From the NCBI RefSeq assembly GCF_002776525.5, contig NC_045436.1, positions 51,381,313 through 51,445,312 on the forward strand: a stretch of 64,000 nt of DNA. Reading direction: 5' to 3'. The notes under the pieces were generated by a model. That model had not been told where the DNA came from, ran no database searches, and saw only the letters and a program-made list of their open reading frames with translations. The first letter of the stretch is position 1. Every line of letters starts with the position of its first letter. Below, one piece after another: positions 22,151 through 32,046 of this stretch. Origin of the DNA: Piliocolobus tephrosceles (taxonomy: Eukaryota > Chordata > Mammalia > Primates > Cercopithecidae). A program made the position numbers and the translations under genes.

Positions 22151-23154
22151 GAATAAATGCCTTGTCTTAGTGTTAGGAACAAATTAGGAGATTTGTCTTA
22201 GTGTTAGGAGTAAATTAGACCGATTTCTCCTAAAACCTCCAGCTAGTTTTGAAATCACTGTATTTTCAAAAAAATGCACCTATAATAGTCATTTCCTTTT
22301 CATTTAATAATATTATACTATACTTCTATGTAACATTTTGACTTTAGGATACTGGAGTATAAATAAGATTAGATAACTTTAATTTTACGTGTTATTATTT
22401 ATACTCTGCATTATTAAAAATACATAAAGGGCCTAACTTATAAGATTGAGGTACCAATTTTTTTAAGCAATAAATTAAAGGAAAATACATAGGAAAACTG
22501 AGATAAATCCAGTGGTAATATTTAAACATAAAATGCATTACGTAATATCCAATATACTTGGCTGAAAATTTGACCTCAATTTTCCTAATACAGAAAACAT
22601 TTAAGAAGGATTTTATTCCTTATACTGTAAGATTTTTCCTATGCATCTTACTTTAAGTTTATAAGAAATATATATTTCCAACATGGTATATTTAACAGAA
22701 GAACAAAATAGTGAGAAAAGATTGTGAAATCAAGTATGAAAGCAAACTAAATTTTCATCAAAGCCTAAGCTAAATTATTTTTGGTGTCCAACTTTTAGGT
22801 GGTATGATATGTCTCCTGGTTGTATGAAGAACAAATGAAGACAATATTAAACTGGACATTTGTATATTTTTGGGGTAATATTTATTCAGCATCATTCATA
22901 TGCCTTGAGATTACAGTAAATACTATTACGACAAATTTTTCAGACTGATTGACTAGGTTCATGAGGAATTATAAGTAAATATTCAATATAAGCTGAATAT
23001 ATCTAGTTATCTCTATAAAACATATTGGAATGCCAGTGATACTGGCCAATTGGAAGAACATCCAAAGGTATATTTGGATACTGATGCCCCTTTCTTTTTC
23101 CATAAGTCATGCAAATATTCTCTGTGTTCTCAGATGTTAGTTAAAACAATGTTA
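22151..23154. other. Unique AT-rich DNA, no gene seen
   Basis: No coding frame and no recognised repeat. A short direct repeat, TTGTCTTAGTGTTAGGA, occurs twice at 22163-22179 and 22195-22211. Confidence 0.6.
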
Positions 23155-24145
23155 ACAATATTTATTGAGTAACAGTTAAGTGTCACAGTATGTAATTGCT
23201 ACAGTTGATATTAAGAAAGAGTAAATCCATAACTTAAGGTGCATATAATATAGTAAAGGTATAAGACAAATAAACTTAATGTAATATATGATCTAGTAAG
23301 GAAAACTATCAAGAAGTATCAACAATGTCTGATAGAGTGCAGGTGAGGGAAGGATGGCTTCTTTTGAGGGACAGAAAAAAAGGTTTCATGGAAGAGGTGA
23401 TATTTGAAATGGGTCTGGAAGAATTGATATGATTTGAATCAGAGGATAAAGGTGTTCCATGCAGAAAGAATGCCATCATTCTAAGAACGCAGGTGGCATT
23501 CACTTCTGTTCACATCCTTAACTCTCTGCCCCCAGACCCCAAAGAAGCAGTCAAAATAGGAAAAGTCATTTCATTTCTACCCTTATTTACAGAGCTTTAC
23601 CCTGCATTTCACGCTCTCCAGTTTGAAGCATGTGTCCTGTCCTCTCTTGGTGTGCCTGGCTTCATTAAGGAATCCTCATTTTTGTATCACTCATTAAATT
23701 GACAACTTACTTGGATGGCCTGCATGACTTTTCTCATCAGCAACTTTGAGAGTTGCTCTGACTCAAATCACTTCCTAGTGCCCCAGCAGATGCCTGTTGA
23801 TAAGATTACAAGAGATACCTCTTCTCTCTTCCTCTCCCTCCTTTCTCCCTGAACCAGGCATATAACATCCCACACTCCAGACTAGTTGACTCCAGGGCCC
23901 TGATTTTCTACCTGTCTGGGGTCAGGATAAGATAATAGGAAAGCACCATATAACACAGGAACTGTGAGTAATCTAGTTTACTAGGAACAGGAGATACACT
24001 CAGGAGATTGGTAAATTGTAGGCTGGAAAGATAATCGAGGCTCATATTGTAGAAGTTGTTGAGTGACAAGCTGAGAAAATTGTATTTGATTTGATAAGAA
24101 ATGAGAATCCAGTGGAGGATTTTGAGCAGAGCTTACTGTTTGCAT
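23155..24145 (-). repeat. LINE-2 remnant, interrupted
   Basis: Reads as the reverse complement of L2 3' sequence in the right order: 'AATATTTATTGAGTAACAGT' (3' end), 'AGGTTTCATGGAAGAGGTGATATTTGAAATGGG' region near 23385 (the 'ggaggtgacatttgag' landmark), 'GTGTTCCATGCAGAAAGAAT', and after a 500-base gap 'AATCCAGTGGAGGATTTTGA' near 24109. The middle (about 23500-24000) is not recognisable as L2 and may be a separate insertion. Non-coding. Confidence 0.65.
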
Positions 24146-25737
24146 TTAGCTCTCTCTCTCTAGGTACTGGGTGTGTGTATGAGTGTGTGTGTTCTCCATG
24201 ATATATTCTTATAGGACAACGAATAGGGTCTGTTAGACTTTTCTTTGTATAGTGCCACTCACAACTGTGTGCATATACGAAAGGCTTTGTGGAGATAAGG
24301 ATGATGAGGAAATTTGGGAAAGTTTATTAGACCACAGTGCTTTGCAAAATGTCACATTCATAAAGGCTCAAGCATTCTTGAGAGGGAAACATAAAGATTA
24401 TCAAAGAGAAAGAAGGCAATGCCAGTGAAAATGGAATATGTATTTACCCTGTGGAAGTCTTTAGTTTTAACTGGCAGAGACTAGATGGAAACTGAAACAA
24501 ATCTCAGAGTTTCATGCTCTGCTGACAGCAGAGATGTGGTTCAGTTAGCTTCTTGCCGAGTGTTTAAAGGATGCTGAAACTCTTCCAGTTTACAGTACAT
24601 TTGGCAGCTCCCTGTTGGATAATCTTTTTTATGTGTATTCTGTTTAGAAGTGAATTCTACACCAGTTATTTTAAGTAGTATTTTAAAAATCTGTTGCAGT
24701 GTTAATTATAGCAAGGACAGCAGCAACACAATAATAGGCTGATGGGAATGTTTTATTTAATGAACCAAGGAAATATCCACCAGGGCTGTATAGAAATGGC
24801 AGTGGACTGAAAATAATCAAATATGAATGGGTTTAGGTAGCCAATGGCTCTGACAGCTTATGAAGCTGAACACCAGATTTTTTTTTCCTGCTGTAGTTTA
24901 TGTGAGAGTCACTGAAGAAAAAAACCCTTGGCATGGTTATATTTTCTTGTGGAATGTAACTAATTTCACAGTGGAATAATTTTGACAAGAGTTCTTAGTT
25001 TCCTTCCATATGTTTTATTTCATTTTTTTTAAAAAAGAGGTCTTTGCCCTGGCACATTTGAGTGCTATTGAGCACCATAGAAAAACTGTTAATTTTTTGT
25101 GCAAAAAAAAAAAAAAGAAGAGGTGAGTCACAGTAAATTGCTCTTACACAATTGCATGCTAGCATGAAGACCTCAAAACCAAACAAAGCAAGAGGCCATG
25201 TTGACTCCGCATCAAGCTCTGAAGCAAAGAGAAAATTATAGATGAACATTTAATATTAAGTTCTACACCTTCCCTCTGCCCCTGCAGACCAGGTGTATAA
25301 CAGCCTTTGTTTTAAAGACAGGTGGAGGAGTTACTGTGTTTTCATTCAAATGCATAAACATTTGAAAAGCAATAGCATGAGAATAAGTGGCTGAAGTTAT
25401 AGAAAATAAAATAATTTTTACCCTTTTCCTGTAAAAAGATATCCTAAAACTTGTATGTACAATATGTAAGGAGGAAAATAGAGAATACCTAGCAGTAGTA
25501 CTGATTGATGTTGGATTTTTTGAAGAAGTCGTCTTTCATTTCCTTGAATTTTCCATTGATTTACTTCAAAGTATCATTTCTAAATAGCTTTCTGGGACTA
25601 GGGATCTTGGCATGAAATCTTCAATATGTTCTAGGATGCTTTATTCTGGTACTTATTTATCTTATAGATTAAAAAGAAACTTAAAGCCTTAAATGGTTGG
25701 TTATGTGAGCTTGCCTCTTCCACCTCCACCCCATACA
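24146..25737. other. Unique DNA, candidate regulatory island
   Basis: No gene. Short (TG)n-like runs lie near 24170-24190. T8 and A6 runs lie near 25023-25038, with an A tract at about 25104-25117. The stretch 24340-24990 has a balanced, non-repetitive composition and no visible repeat. Confidence 0.55.
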
Positions 25738-25742
25738 TATGA

Positions 25743-25780
25743 ACACACACACATAGGCACGCACACACACACAAACACAA
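25743..25780. repeat. (CA)n simple repeat, interrupted
   Basis: ACACACACA tracts broken by TAGGC, GC and AACAC interruptions. Confidence 0.9.
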
Positions 25781-25827
25781 TCTTTTCCTGCTGATACTTT
25801 TAAATTATGCTCCAAATAAAAACCAAT

Positions 25828-26253
25828 TGTCAGGCCTCTGAACCCAACCAAGCCTGCACGTATACATCCAGATGGCCTGAAGCAACTGAAGAATCACAAA
25901 AGCAGTGAAAATAGGCAATTCCTGCCTTAACTGATGACATTCCACCATTGTGATTTGTTCCTGCTCCACTCTAACTGATCAATTGACGTTGTGACATTCC
26001 TTCTCCTGGCCAGTCTCAGAAGCTCCCCACCAAGCACCTTGTGACCGCCCCCCCGCCCCCGCCCACAAGTGAACAAACTTCTTTAACTGTAGTTTTCTAC
26101 TACCTACCCAAATCCTATGAAACTGCCCCACCCCCTATCGCCTTTTGCTGACTCCTTTTTCAGACTCAGTCTGCCTGCACCCAGGTGCTTAAAAAGCTTT
26201 ATTACCCACACAAAGCCTGTCTGGTGGTGTCTTCACCCAGATGTGCATTAACA
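25828..26253 (+). mobile_element. Solo LTR7-type LTR (HERV-H)
   Basis: Starts TGTCAGGCCTCTGAACCCAA and ends ...GTGCATTAACA. It contains landmarks of HERV-H LTR7: 'CCAGATGGCCTGAAGCAACT', 'AACTGATGACATTCCACCA', 'CCTACCCAAATCCTATGAAA', 'GACTCAGTCTGCCTGCACCC' and 'CACAAAGCCTGTCTGGTGGT'. It is flanked by a perfect 5-bp duplication CCAAT at 25823-25827 and 26254-26258. No internal sequence follows, so it is a solo LTR left by recombination. The TATA box reads CTATGAAA rather than CTATAAAA and the usual AATAAA is CTTAAAA, so promoter and polyadenylation signals are weakened. Confidence 0.93.
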
Positions 26254-26258
26254 CCAAT

Positions 26259-26524
26259 CTACTGAATAATTTCTACTGGTTGTAAAGGTAGAAAATAATT
26301 TTTTTTCCACTTTTTCTGAGTTCTTAACTAGTCCCTCCAGTAACAAAAGATAGATTAAGAGGAGAAAATTAAATAGAAGTTTATTAACATTTATTCCTTA
26401 GATATACATTCATTCTAGATATTCAGAGAAATCAGTCAATCTCAAAGATGTGGGCTTAGTTCAGGTTTAAATATCATCCTCTGCTGAAAAAAATAAAAAA
26501 GAGAGTTGGAGGATCTCTTACCTA
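26259..26524. other. Short unique stretch
   Basis: AT-rich sequence between the solo LTR7 and the L1M fragment. Nothing recognised. Confidence 0.5.
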
Positions 26525-26732
26525 TAAAATTGATAAAGATATGTAAGTTTGATACACTGTCTTATCAAGAATGTGGGAGAAATATGCACTTCACATATTG
26601 CTTGGGAAAGTATAAATTGGTACAACACATATGGAAGATAACTGAATATATTTATCATAATTTTATACGCTGATGGAAAAATTTCAATTTATTCTGTGAG
26701 TATACTAGCATGTTTTTGCAAAATAACATATG
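26525..26732 (+). mobile_element. L1M (L1MC/L1ME-like) 3' part, left fragment
   Basis: Decayed ORF2 C-terminal sequence: 'CTTATCAAGAATGTGGGAGA', 'GGGAAAGTATAAATTGGTAC' and 'ATTCTGTGAGTATACTAGCA'. It is cut at ACATATG by the ERV1 LTR and resumes exactly at TACAAGACTATT after it. Confidence 0.75.
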
Positions 26733-27589
26733 TGTTACAGGAAAGGAGTCCCAGTCCAGACCCCAAGAGCAGGTTCTTAGATCTCACGCAAGAAAGAATT
26801 CAGGGTGAATTCACAGTACAAAGCAAAAGCAAGTTTATTAAGGAAGTAAAGTAGACTGGGCACGGTGGCTCACGGCTGTAATCCCAACACTTTGGGAGGC
26901 CAAGGCAACAGATACTTGAAGTCAGAAGTTCGAAACTAGCCTGGCCAGTATGGAAAACCCATCTCTACTAAAAATACAAAAATTAGCCGGGCATGGTGGT
27001 GTGCACCTGTAATCCCAGCTACTCCGGAAGCTGAGGCAGGAGAATTGCTTGAACAAGTAGGCGAAGGTTACAGTGCACTGAGATCGTGCCACTGCACTCT
27101 AGTCTGGGCAACAGAGCCAGACTCTGTTTCAAAAAAAAAAAAAAAAAAAAAAAAAAAATTAAGTTAAATAAATGAAAGTAAAGTGGTGAAAGGACAGCTA
27201 CTCCATAGACAGAATAGGATGTTCCTGAAAGTAAGAGGAGGAACGTGTCCACCTTAGGTACAATGCTTATACATAGATCTTGGGAAGATGTGCTCTGCTA
27301 CAAGAGTTTGTGATAAAGGATTAAATTTATTAATTACTATATTTTGTAATAACTGATATTATTATCTTTAAAGCAAAATTAAGAGTGCCTTTGTTCTCCA
27401 AATAGTGGAATATATGGACACTCCCAAGTCTGGGTCTGTTTCATAAACATTATTAATTTGTTCCCTTAACCATAAACCTCTAGAGGCTAAGGATGCCTCA
27501 TTTTCTGGAAATGCAGCCCAGCAAGTACCAGACTCATTTTCCTAGCCCTCACTCAAAATGGAGTCGCTGTGGTTCAAACGCCTCTGATA
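26733..27589 (-). mobile_element. ERV1-class solo LTR with 4-bp TSD
   Basis: The plus strand reads TGTTACAGGAAAGGAGTCCC, 'CAAGAAAGAATTCAGGGTGA', 'AGCAAGTTTATTAAGGAAGT' (reverse of an AATAAA signal), and ends 'TGGTTCAAACGCCTCTGATA'. It is flanked by TATG at 26729-26732 and 27590-27593, and removing it restores a continuous L1 sequence. The subfamily name is not certain. It contains the Alu at 26854-27173 and is otherwise about 540 bases. Confidence 0.8.
26854..27173 (+). mobile_element. Alu SINE inside the ERV1 LTR
   Basis: Plus-strand full-length Alu ('GACTGGGCACGGTGGCTCAC' start) with a 28-A tail and a short AAGTTAAATAAAT extension. The near-match flanks GGAAGTAAAGT (26842-26852) and GAAAGTAAAGT (27174-27184) form the target duplication. 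There is a small deletion in the 'gggcggatcacttgag' region of the left arm. Confidence 0.95.
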
Positions 27590-27593
27590 TATG

Positions 27594-28035
27594 TACAAGA
27601 CTATTAATTCCATCATTGCTCATAATAACAAAAGTTAAAAATCATTTAGAGTTTCATAAATAGGAGAGTGATTAAATATACTATGCTATAACCCTGACAT
27701 AAAATACTATGCAGCTATATGGGAAAGATGCTATACTCTCTGTTCTAATATGACAACACCTTTCTCTAAAACACAATCATTTAGTGGAAAAAAGCAATGT
27801 GCAGAATGCACTGCATGGCACCCTGCCATTTGTGTAAAACCAGAGCAAACTTGTCTTTGCTAATTTATGCATAAATATTTTTGGAAAACACAAAAGTCAG
27901 TCAATGAGAAGTGATAGGGAACAGCATGAAACAATAGTGCAAAGGAGACTTTTCACTACCTGCCTCTATATATGTTTGGATTTTGGACTATGTGAATGCA
28001 ATAGCTTTTGCAATTTGCCTGATAGGATTTTTTTC
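27594..28035 (+). mobile_element. L1M (L1MC/L1ME-like) 3' end, right fragment
   Basis: Continues the fragment left of the LTR: 'AATACTATGCAGCTATATGG', 'TAGTGGAAAAAAGCAATGTG', 'CCTGCCATTTGTGTAAAAC', 'GAGACTTTTCACTACCTGCC' and 'TATGTGAATGCAATAGC', ending in the 3' UTR of an L1MC/ME-type element. Confidence 0.75.
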
Positions 28036-28723
28036 TGCCAACTGCACACACAAAATCAATTCACTGAGACCACAGCGTTGCACTAAAGAAAGAGTTTCAT
28101 TGATGCAAGGGCAGCTATGCTGAAGATGGAGTTATTACTCAAACCAATCTCCCCAAAGGCTTGGAGGTTAGGGTGTTTCAAGTATAGTTTGGTGGGCATG
28201 GGGCTAGGGAATGGGTGCTACTGATTGATTGGGGATGAAATCACAGGGGTGTGGAAAATGGTTTTCTTGTGCTGAGTCAGCTTTTGGGTGGGAGCCACAC
28301 CACTGGTTGAGTCAAGAATCACAGATCTGGGTAAAATCAGCCAGTCATCAGAAATGCAAAAATCTGAGAAAACATCTCAAAAGACCAATCTTAGGTTCTA
28401 CAACAGTGGTGTTATCTACAGGAGTAATTGGTGAAATTACAAATTTTGTGACCTCCTGAACAACGGCTGGTTATATTTGAGCAGAATTAGGCTCCCTTCA
28501 TAATCCTAGCCTTAACGCCTTTCATTAGTTTTACAAAGGCTGTTTAGTTTTGGGGAAGGACCATTATCATCCTTGCTTTAAGGTTAAACTATAAAATAAA
28601 TTATTCCTAAAATTAGCTTGGCCTGTGCCCAGGAATGACCAAGTACAGCTTGGAGATTAGAAGCAAGATGGAGTCAACTATGTCAGATTTCTCTCACTGT
28701 CACAATTTTTCAAAGGTGGCTTC
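28036..28723 (-). mobile_element. LTR element, family not certain
   Basis: I recognise the order of blocks of a common primate LTR: 'AACTGCACACACAAAATCAA', 'AGAAAGAGTTTCATTGATGC', 'CCCCAAAGGCTTGGAGGTTA', 'CTCAAAAGACCAATCTTAGG', 'GTTATCTACAGGAGTAATTG', 'TGCCCAGGAATGACCAAGTA', 'TTAGAAGCAAGATGGAGTCA' and 'CAAAGGTGGCTTC'. It starts TG directly at the end of the L1 3' UTR. I do not recall its Repbase name. Orientation is a guess and no clean target duplication was seen. Confidence 0.6.
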
Positions 28724-28774
28724 GTTATTTGAAAAAATGAAATTTTTTTTCTTTAAAAGAAAAAGAGGAGGGAA

Positions 28775-29075
28775 TAAATACTTCCAATCTTGGAGGTCAG
28801 GAAAGCTTTCAGAAAGGAAGTGGTAGTTGAGCTGAATTTTGGAAGATGAGTAGTTTAAGCAAAAAGGAAAGAGAAATGAATGGTATGAGCAAATACTCAG
28901 AAATATGAAAATATGTGGAGGGTCAGCAAAACCATAAAATGACACTTGGAAGGAAGCTTTAAAGAGTGAAAAAGGGAGCAGTGATATATAAAACAAAGGA
29001 AGTGGAAAGCTTCAGGAAGGAGGGCATGATCATTAGCATCAAAAGCTGCCAGGAGGTCACCTAAGGCTGCAGCAC
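28775..29075 (-). repeat. LINE-2 remnant
   Basis: The blocks 'GGTCAGGAAAGCTTTCAGAA', 'TAGTTGAGCTGAATTTTGGA' and 'GCATCAAAAGCTGCCAGGAG' follow the reverse-complement order of L2, in which 'ggtcagggaaggcttcctgg ... gtgacatttgagctgag' is a landmark. Heavily decayed. Confidence 0.55.
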
Positions 29076-29829
29076 TCCTGCCGTTTATCTGCAGCTTATC
29101 TGCAGTTGGTCTCCACTTTTCTGCTCTTGACTTTTTGCCATTTGACACTGTGGTTAAAGGTGTTGGTTTTATTTCTAGTTTTGCTAACCAGTGATTTGCA
29201 GATTCTTTGCTATCCATGTGTTTCTTTGTTAGACACTTGGATAATAAAAAGGTAACAGATGTAACAGATGACTTTAAAAATTTTTAAATCTATTTTGTGA
29301 GAAAAATTGCATCAGCTAAAGAGTTTGTGGACAATTAGAATACAGTATACCTAAAAATGCAACATAGTACAAATAAATTTATGACTTTCATAGCACTTAG
29401 TTTATTAAGATACATTATAGGTCTTATTGAGTGGTAATCAAATGAGGTAACACATGTAATAATAAACCTTCATGGAGTATGGTATGAATAGAAGGAATGC
29501 TGATGAAGACAATAATGACAATGTAAACATGATAATCTTGTAATGAAGGGAACATTTCACCCTAGTTCTGTTTTCCTTTGTGCTTAAGCCTGTTCCTCCC
29601 CCTGCTTTTTCTTCAGAACGTTCCGTAACTGTGTGGTTAAATGGATAAAATTGGCCAAAATTCCAAAAAAAAAGGTTCATGAATGTATGTTGAGAAAATG
29701 AGCAAGACATTCAGGAAATAAGAGGAGACTGGATGATGTTAACAGAAGGAATAGTGTGAGCAGAACTCTAGTCTCCTGAAAGGGAGTGGCTTGTTCTAGC
29801 CCTAGGGAAAGGAAAGAGTCTGCAGTTCT
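29076..29829. other. Mostly unique DNA; possible MIR fragment near 29420-29520
   Basis: No gene. A MIR-like patch 'AATCAAATGAGGTAACACATGTAATAA' lies at about 29438-29464. The 90- to 106-codon minus frames here have no recognisable domain. Confidence 0.5.
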
Positions 29830-29925
29830 GACCTGATCATAAACTAGGGGTGTGATAGTGGCCTGATCATTTCACCTTTCTCAATTTCAGTTTGATTATC
29901 TATAAAATGACAAGATCAGTGGTTT
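29830..29925 (+). repeat. MIR SINE fragment
   Basis: Contains 'TCATTTCACCTTTCTCAATTTCAGTTTGATTATCTATAAAATG' at about 29867-29909, a decayed form of the MIR core 'cacttaacctctctgagcctcagtttcctcatctgtaaaatg' on the plus strand. Confidence 0.65.
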
Positions 29926-30144
29926 CAAATTTTTCTTTTAGAAGTGCAATTTTATTTTTCTTAGGTAAACTGTGCTTGAAAGACCAATAGATAGAATAGT
30001 GGTAGGAGCTGCTCCGGCTGGAGCAGGTATGGGTAACCAGCTGCCCTCTTTCCTCACTGCCTTTTGAGATGGCCTCTGAATGAAGCTCCATAATCCAGTA
30101 AACGAGGGAATTGGACCATCTTAAGGCCCATTCAAGTTCTACGA

Positions 30145-30459
30145 TTTTTTGTTTTTGTTTTTGTTTTTTTGAGACAGTCTCGCTCTGTCGCCAAGCTGGA
30201 GTGCAGTGGCGCAATCTTGGCTCACTGCAACCTCCGCCTCTCGGGTTCAAGTGATTCTCCTGCCTCAGCCTCCTGAGTAGCTGGAACTACAGGTGCTCGC
30301 CACCATACCCGGATAATTTTTTTTTTTTTTTTTGTATTTTTTGTAGATACGAGGTTTCACCATGTTGGCCTGGCTGGTCTCGAATTCCTGACCTTGTGAT
30401 CTGCCCACCCCGGCCTCCCAAAGTGCTGGGATTACAGGCATGAGCCACCGTGCCTGGCT
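30145..30459 (-). mobile_element. Alu SINE, full length (AluS-like)
   Basis: A T-rich tail with G interruptions (TTTTTTGTTTTTG) is followed by the reverse-complement Alu, ending 'GAGCCACCGTGCCTGGC'. The internal linker has expanded to about 18 T at 30317-30334. Confidence 0.95.
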
Positions 30460-30508
30460 CGTAGTTTTTAAATTTGTCCATGGCTTTACTATTCTGAGAG
30501 CACTGAAA

Positions 30509-30550
30509 GGTGTTTAGTCAAAGGATTAGTCAAAGGTGATTAGTCAAATG
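30509..30550 (+). repeat. Short tandem repeat, 12-14 bp unit, three copies
   Basis: The phrase TTAGTCAAA occurs three times in 36 bases, separated by GGA and GGTGA. Probably a local slippage duplication. Confidence 0.85.
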
Positions 30551-30993
30551 TTTCTAAAAAAAATTTCTTAATGTTTTCTTTGATGATTTCAGTAGTATTT
30601 CATCTTTGGATTATGAAAAGGCTATTTCCTTGGGCATCATGGTGGTCTAGGAACCCCAGTAACCTTACTGAGATACCTGTATACCAGTCTCAGAATCTTA
30701 TAACTGAAAGATACATGAGTTGGCAGTTATATATTATATAAACCTCAAAGGCAAAGACAATGCAAGCTGTTTAAAAGTCTCAAGTTAATATCAAACTATG
30801 CTTATTGGCATTATATTTTTCCCCTATAATATATGCACAGGAAAATAAATTATTTTATAACAGAGGAGCAACGTATCAAAAAGCTAATTTTCCTCACAGC
30901 ATAGATAGTTATCTGTATTTCATTATGTCACATGCACAGTGAAAGGTTATTGTGTTGGTGCGTTAGGATTCTCCAGAGAAAGAGTCAATAGGA

Positions 30994-31043
30994 GATATAT
31001 ATATAATTTCCTATTATATATATAAGTTTATATATATAAATAA
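30994..31043. repeat. (TA)n-rich patch
   Basis: TATATATA runs on either side of AATTTCC, immediately left of the MADE1 element. A further CA run is at 31151-31164 and more TATA runs at 31166-31202. Confidence 0.9.
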
Positions 31044-31150
31044 TTACATTGGTGCAAAAGTAATTGTTTTGGACATTATTTTCAATGGCAGTAAGGGTTT
31101 TGGACATTACTTTCAATGGAAAAACCTCAGTTACATTTGCACCAACCTTA
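31044..31150. mobile_element. MADE1 (mariner MITE) with internal duplication; mir-548-like
   Basis: The terminal inverted repeats are clear: the left arm has TTGGTGCAAAAGTAATTG and the right arm ends in TTACATTTGCACCAACC. MADE1 is an 80-bp palindromic derivative of the Hsmar1 transposon and the source of the primate mir-548 family. This copy is 107 bases because its centre is duplicated: 'TTTTGGACATTA(T/C)TTTCAATGG' occurs at about 31066-31088 and 31097-31119. Whether it is transcribed cannot be judged. Confidence 0.92.
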
Positions 31151-31470
31151 TACACACACACACATATATGAGATTTATATATATATAATTATATACATAT
31201 GAGATTTATGATATTAAATTGGCTTACTTGATTATGGAGTCTGAGAAGTCCCATGAGGTCCCACAATCTGCCATCTGCAAGCTGGAGACCCAGGTTGTAA
31301 CTCAAAGGCCTTAGAACTGGAGAGCTGATAGTGTACATTCCAGTCTGAGTCTGGAAAAGCACTGAGAGCAGAAGATTGATGTCTCAGTCCCAGCAGTCAG
31401 ACAGAGATTGAAGTCAACCTTCCTCAGCCTTGCTTCATTTAAGCCCTCAATGGATCGGACAATTCCCACC

Positions 31471-31624
31471 CACATTGATGAGGGACATCTGCTTTACTCA
31501 GTCCACCCATTCAAATGCTAATCTCTCTCTCTCTCTCTCCTCCCACTCACATTGACGAGGGTCATCTGCTTTACTCAGTCCACCCATTCAAATGCTAATC
31601 TCTCTCTCTCTCTCTGTCTCTCCC
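31471..31624 (+). repeat. Tandem duplication, 77-bp period, two units
   Basis: The unit from CACATTGATGAGGGACATCT to the CT run (31471-31547) recurs at 31548-31624 as CACATTGACGAGGGTCATCT, with only a few differences. Each unit ends in (CT)n. The duplicated block includes the pre-insertion sequence of the adjoining Alu. Confidence 0.93.
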
Positions 31625-31668
31625 TCCCTCCCTCCCTCCTTCCCTCTCTCTCTCTCTTTCCTTCTTTC
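31600..31668. repeat. Pyrimidine-rich (CT)n/(CCCT)n tract
   Basis: CTCTCT, then CCCTCCCTCCCTCC, then CTCTCTCTTTCCTTC. It sits exactly where the poly-T side of the minus-strand Alu should be, so it is likely a mutated and expanded Alu tail. Confidence 0.93.
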
Positions 31669-31943
31669 TGATACAGGGTCTCACTTTGTTGTCCAGGCTG
31701 GAGTATGTTCTTGGCTCCCTGCAACCTCCACCACCCAGGCTCATGCAATTCTCGTGTCTCAGCCTCCCTAGTAGCTGGGACTACAGGAGTGAGCCACCAT
31801 ATCCGGCTAAGTTTTGTATTTTTTAGTAGAGATGGTGTTTCACCATGTTGCCCAGGCTGGTCTCAGACTCCTGAGCTCAGGCAATCTGCCCACCTCGGCC
31901 TCCCAAAGTGCTAGGATTACAGGCATGAGCCACCACAGCCGGT
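31669..31943 (-). mobile_element. Alu SINE with CT-rich tail
   Basis: Reverse-complement Alu from 'ATACAGGGTCTCACTTTGTT' to 'GAGCCACCACAGCCGGT'. The flanks TTCAAATGCTAATCTCT (31589-31605 region) and TTCAGATGCTAATCTCT (31945-31961) form a 17-bp target duplication with one mismatch. The left arm is shortened. Old S/J class. Confidence 0.93.
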
Positions 31944-32046
31944 CTTCAGATGCTAATCTCTTACAGAAACACCCTCACAAACACATCCAGAAATAATGTT
32001 TAATCAGCTATCTGGGCATCCCATAAGCTCAGTAAAGTTGACATGC

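Larger units (their letters stand above)
30949..32046 (+). repeat. Composite interspersed repeat hosting MADE1 and an Alu; family not certain
   Basis: The outer sequence (TTAGGATTCTCCAGAGAAAG, 'GATTATGGAGTCTGAGAAGT', 'GCAAGCTGGAGACCCAGG', 'CATCTGCTTTACTCAGTCCA', 'CCATTCAAATGCTAATCTCT', then after the Alu 'ACACATCCAGAAATAATGTT' and 'GCTATCTGGGCATCCCATAA') is a repeat I know as widespread in primate genomes, but I cannot name it safely. It is expanded by the MADE1 insert, TA and CA runs, a 77-bp duplication and an Alu. Strand is arbitrary. Confidence 0.6.

Noticed and set aside
26040..26070. C-rich patch as a CpG island or G-quadruplex promoter of a host gene
   Set aside because: It is part of the LTR7 sequence and is only about 20 bases long.
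30509..30550. CRISPR-like or satellite array
   Set aside because: Only three short units with no regular spacers, in a primate genome. It is local slippage.
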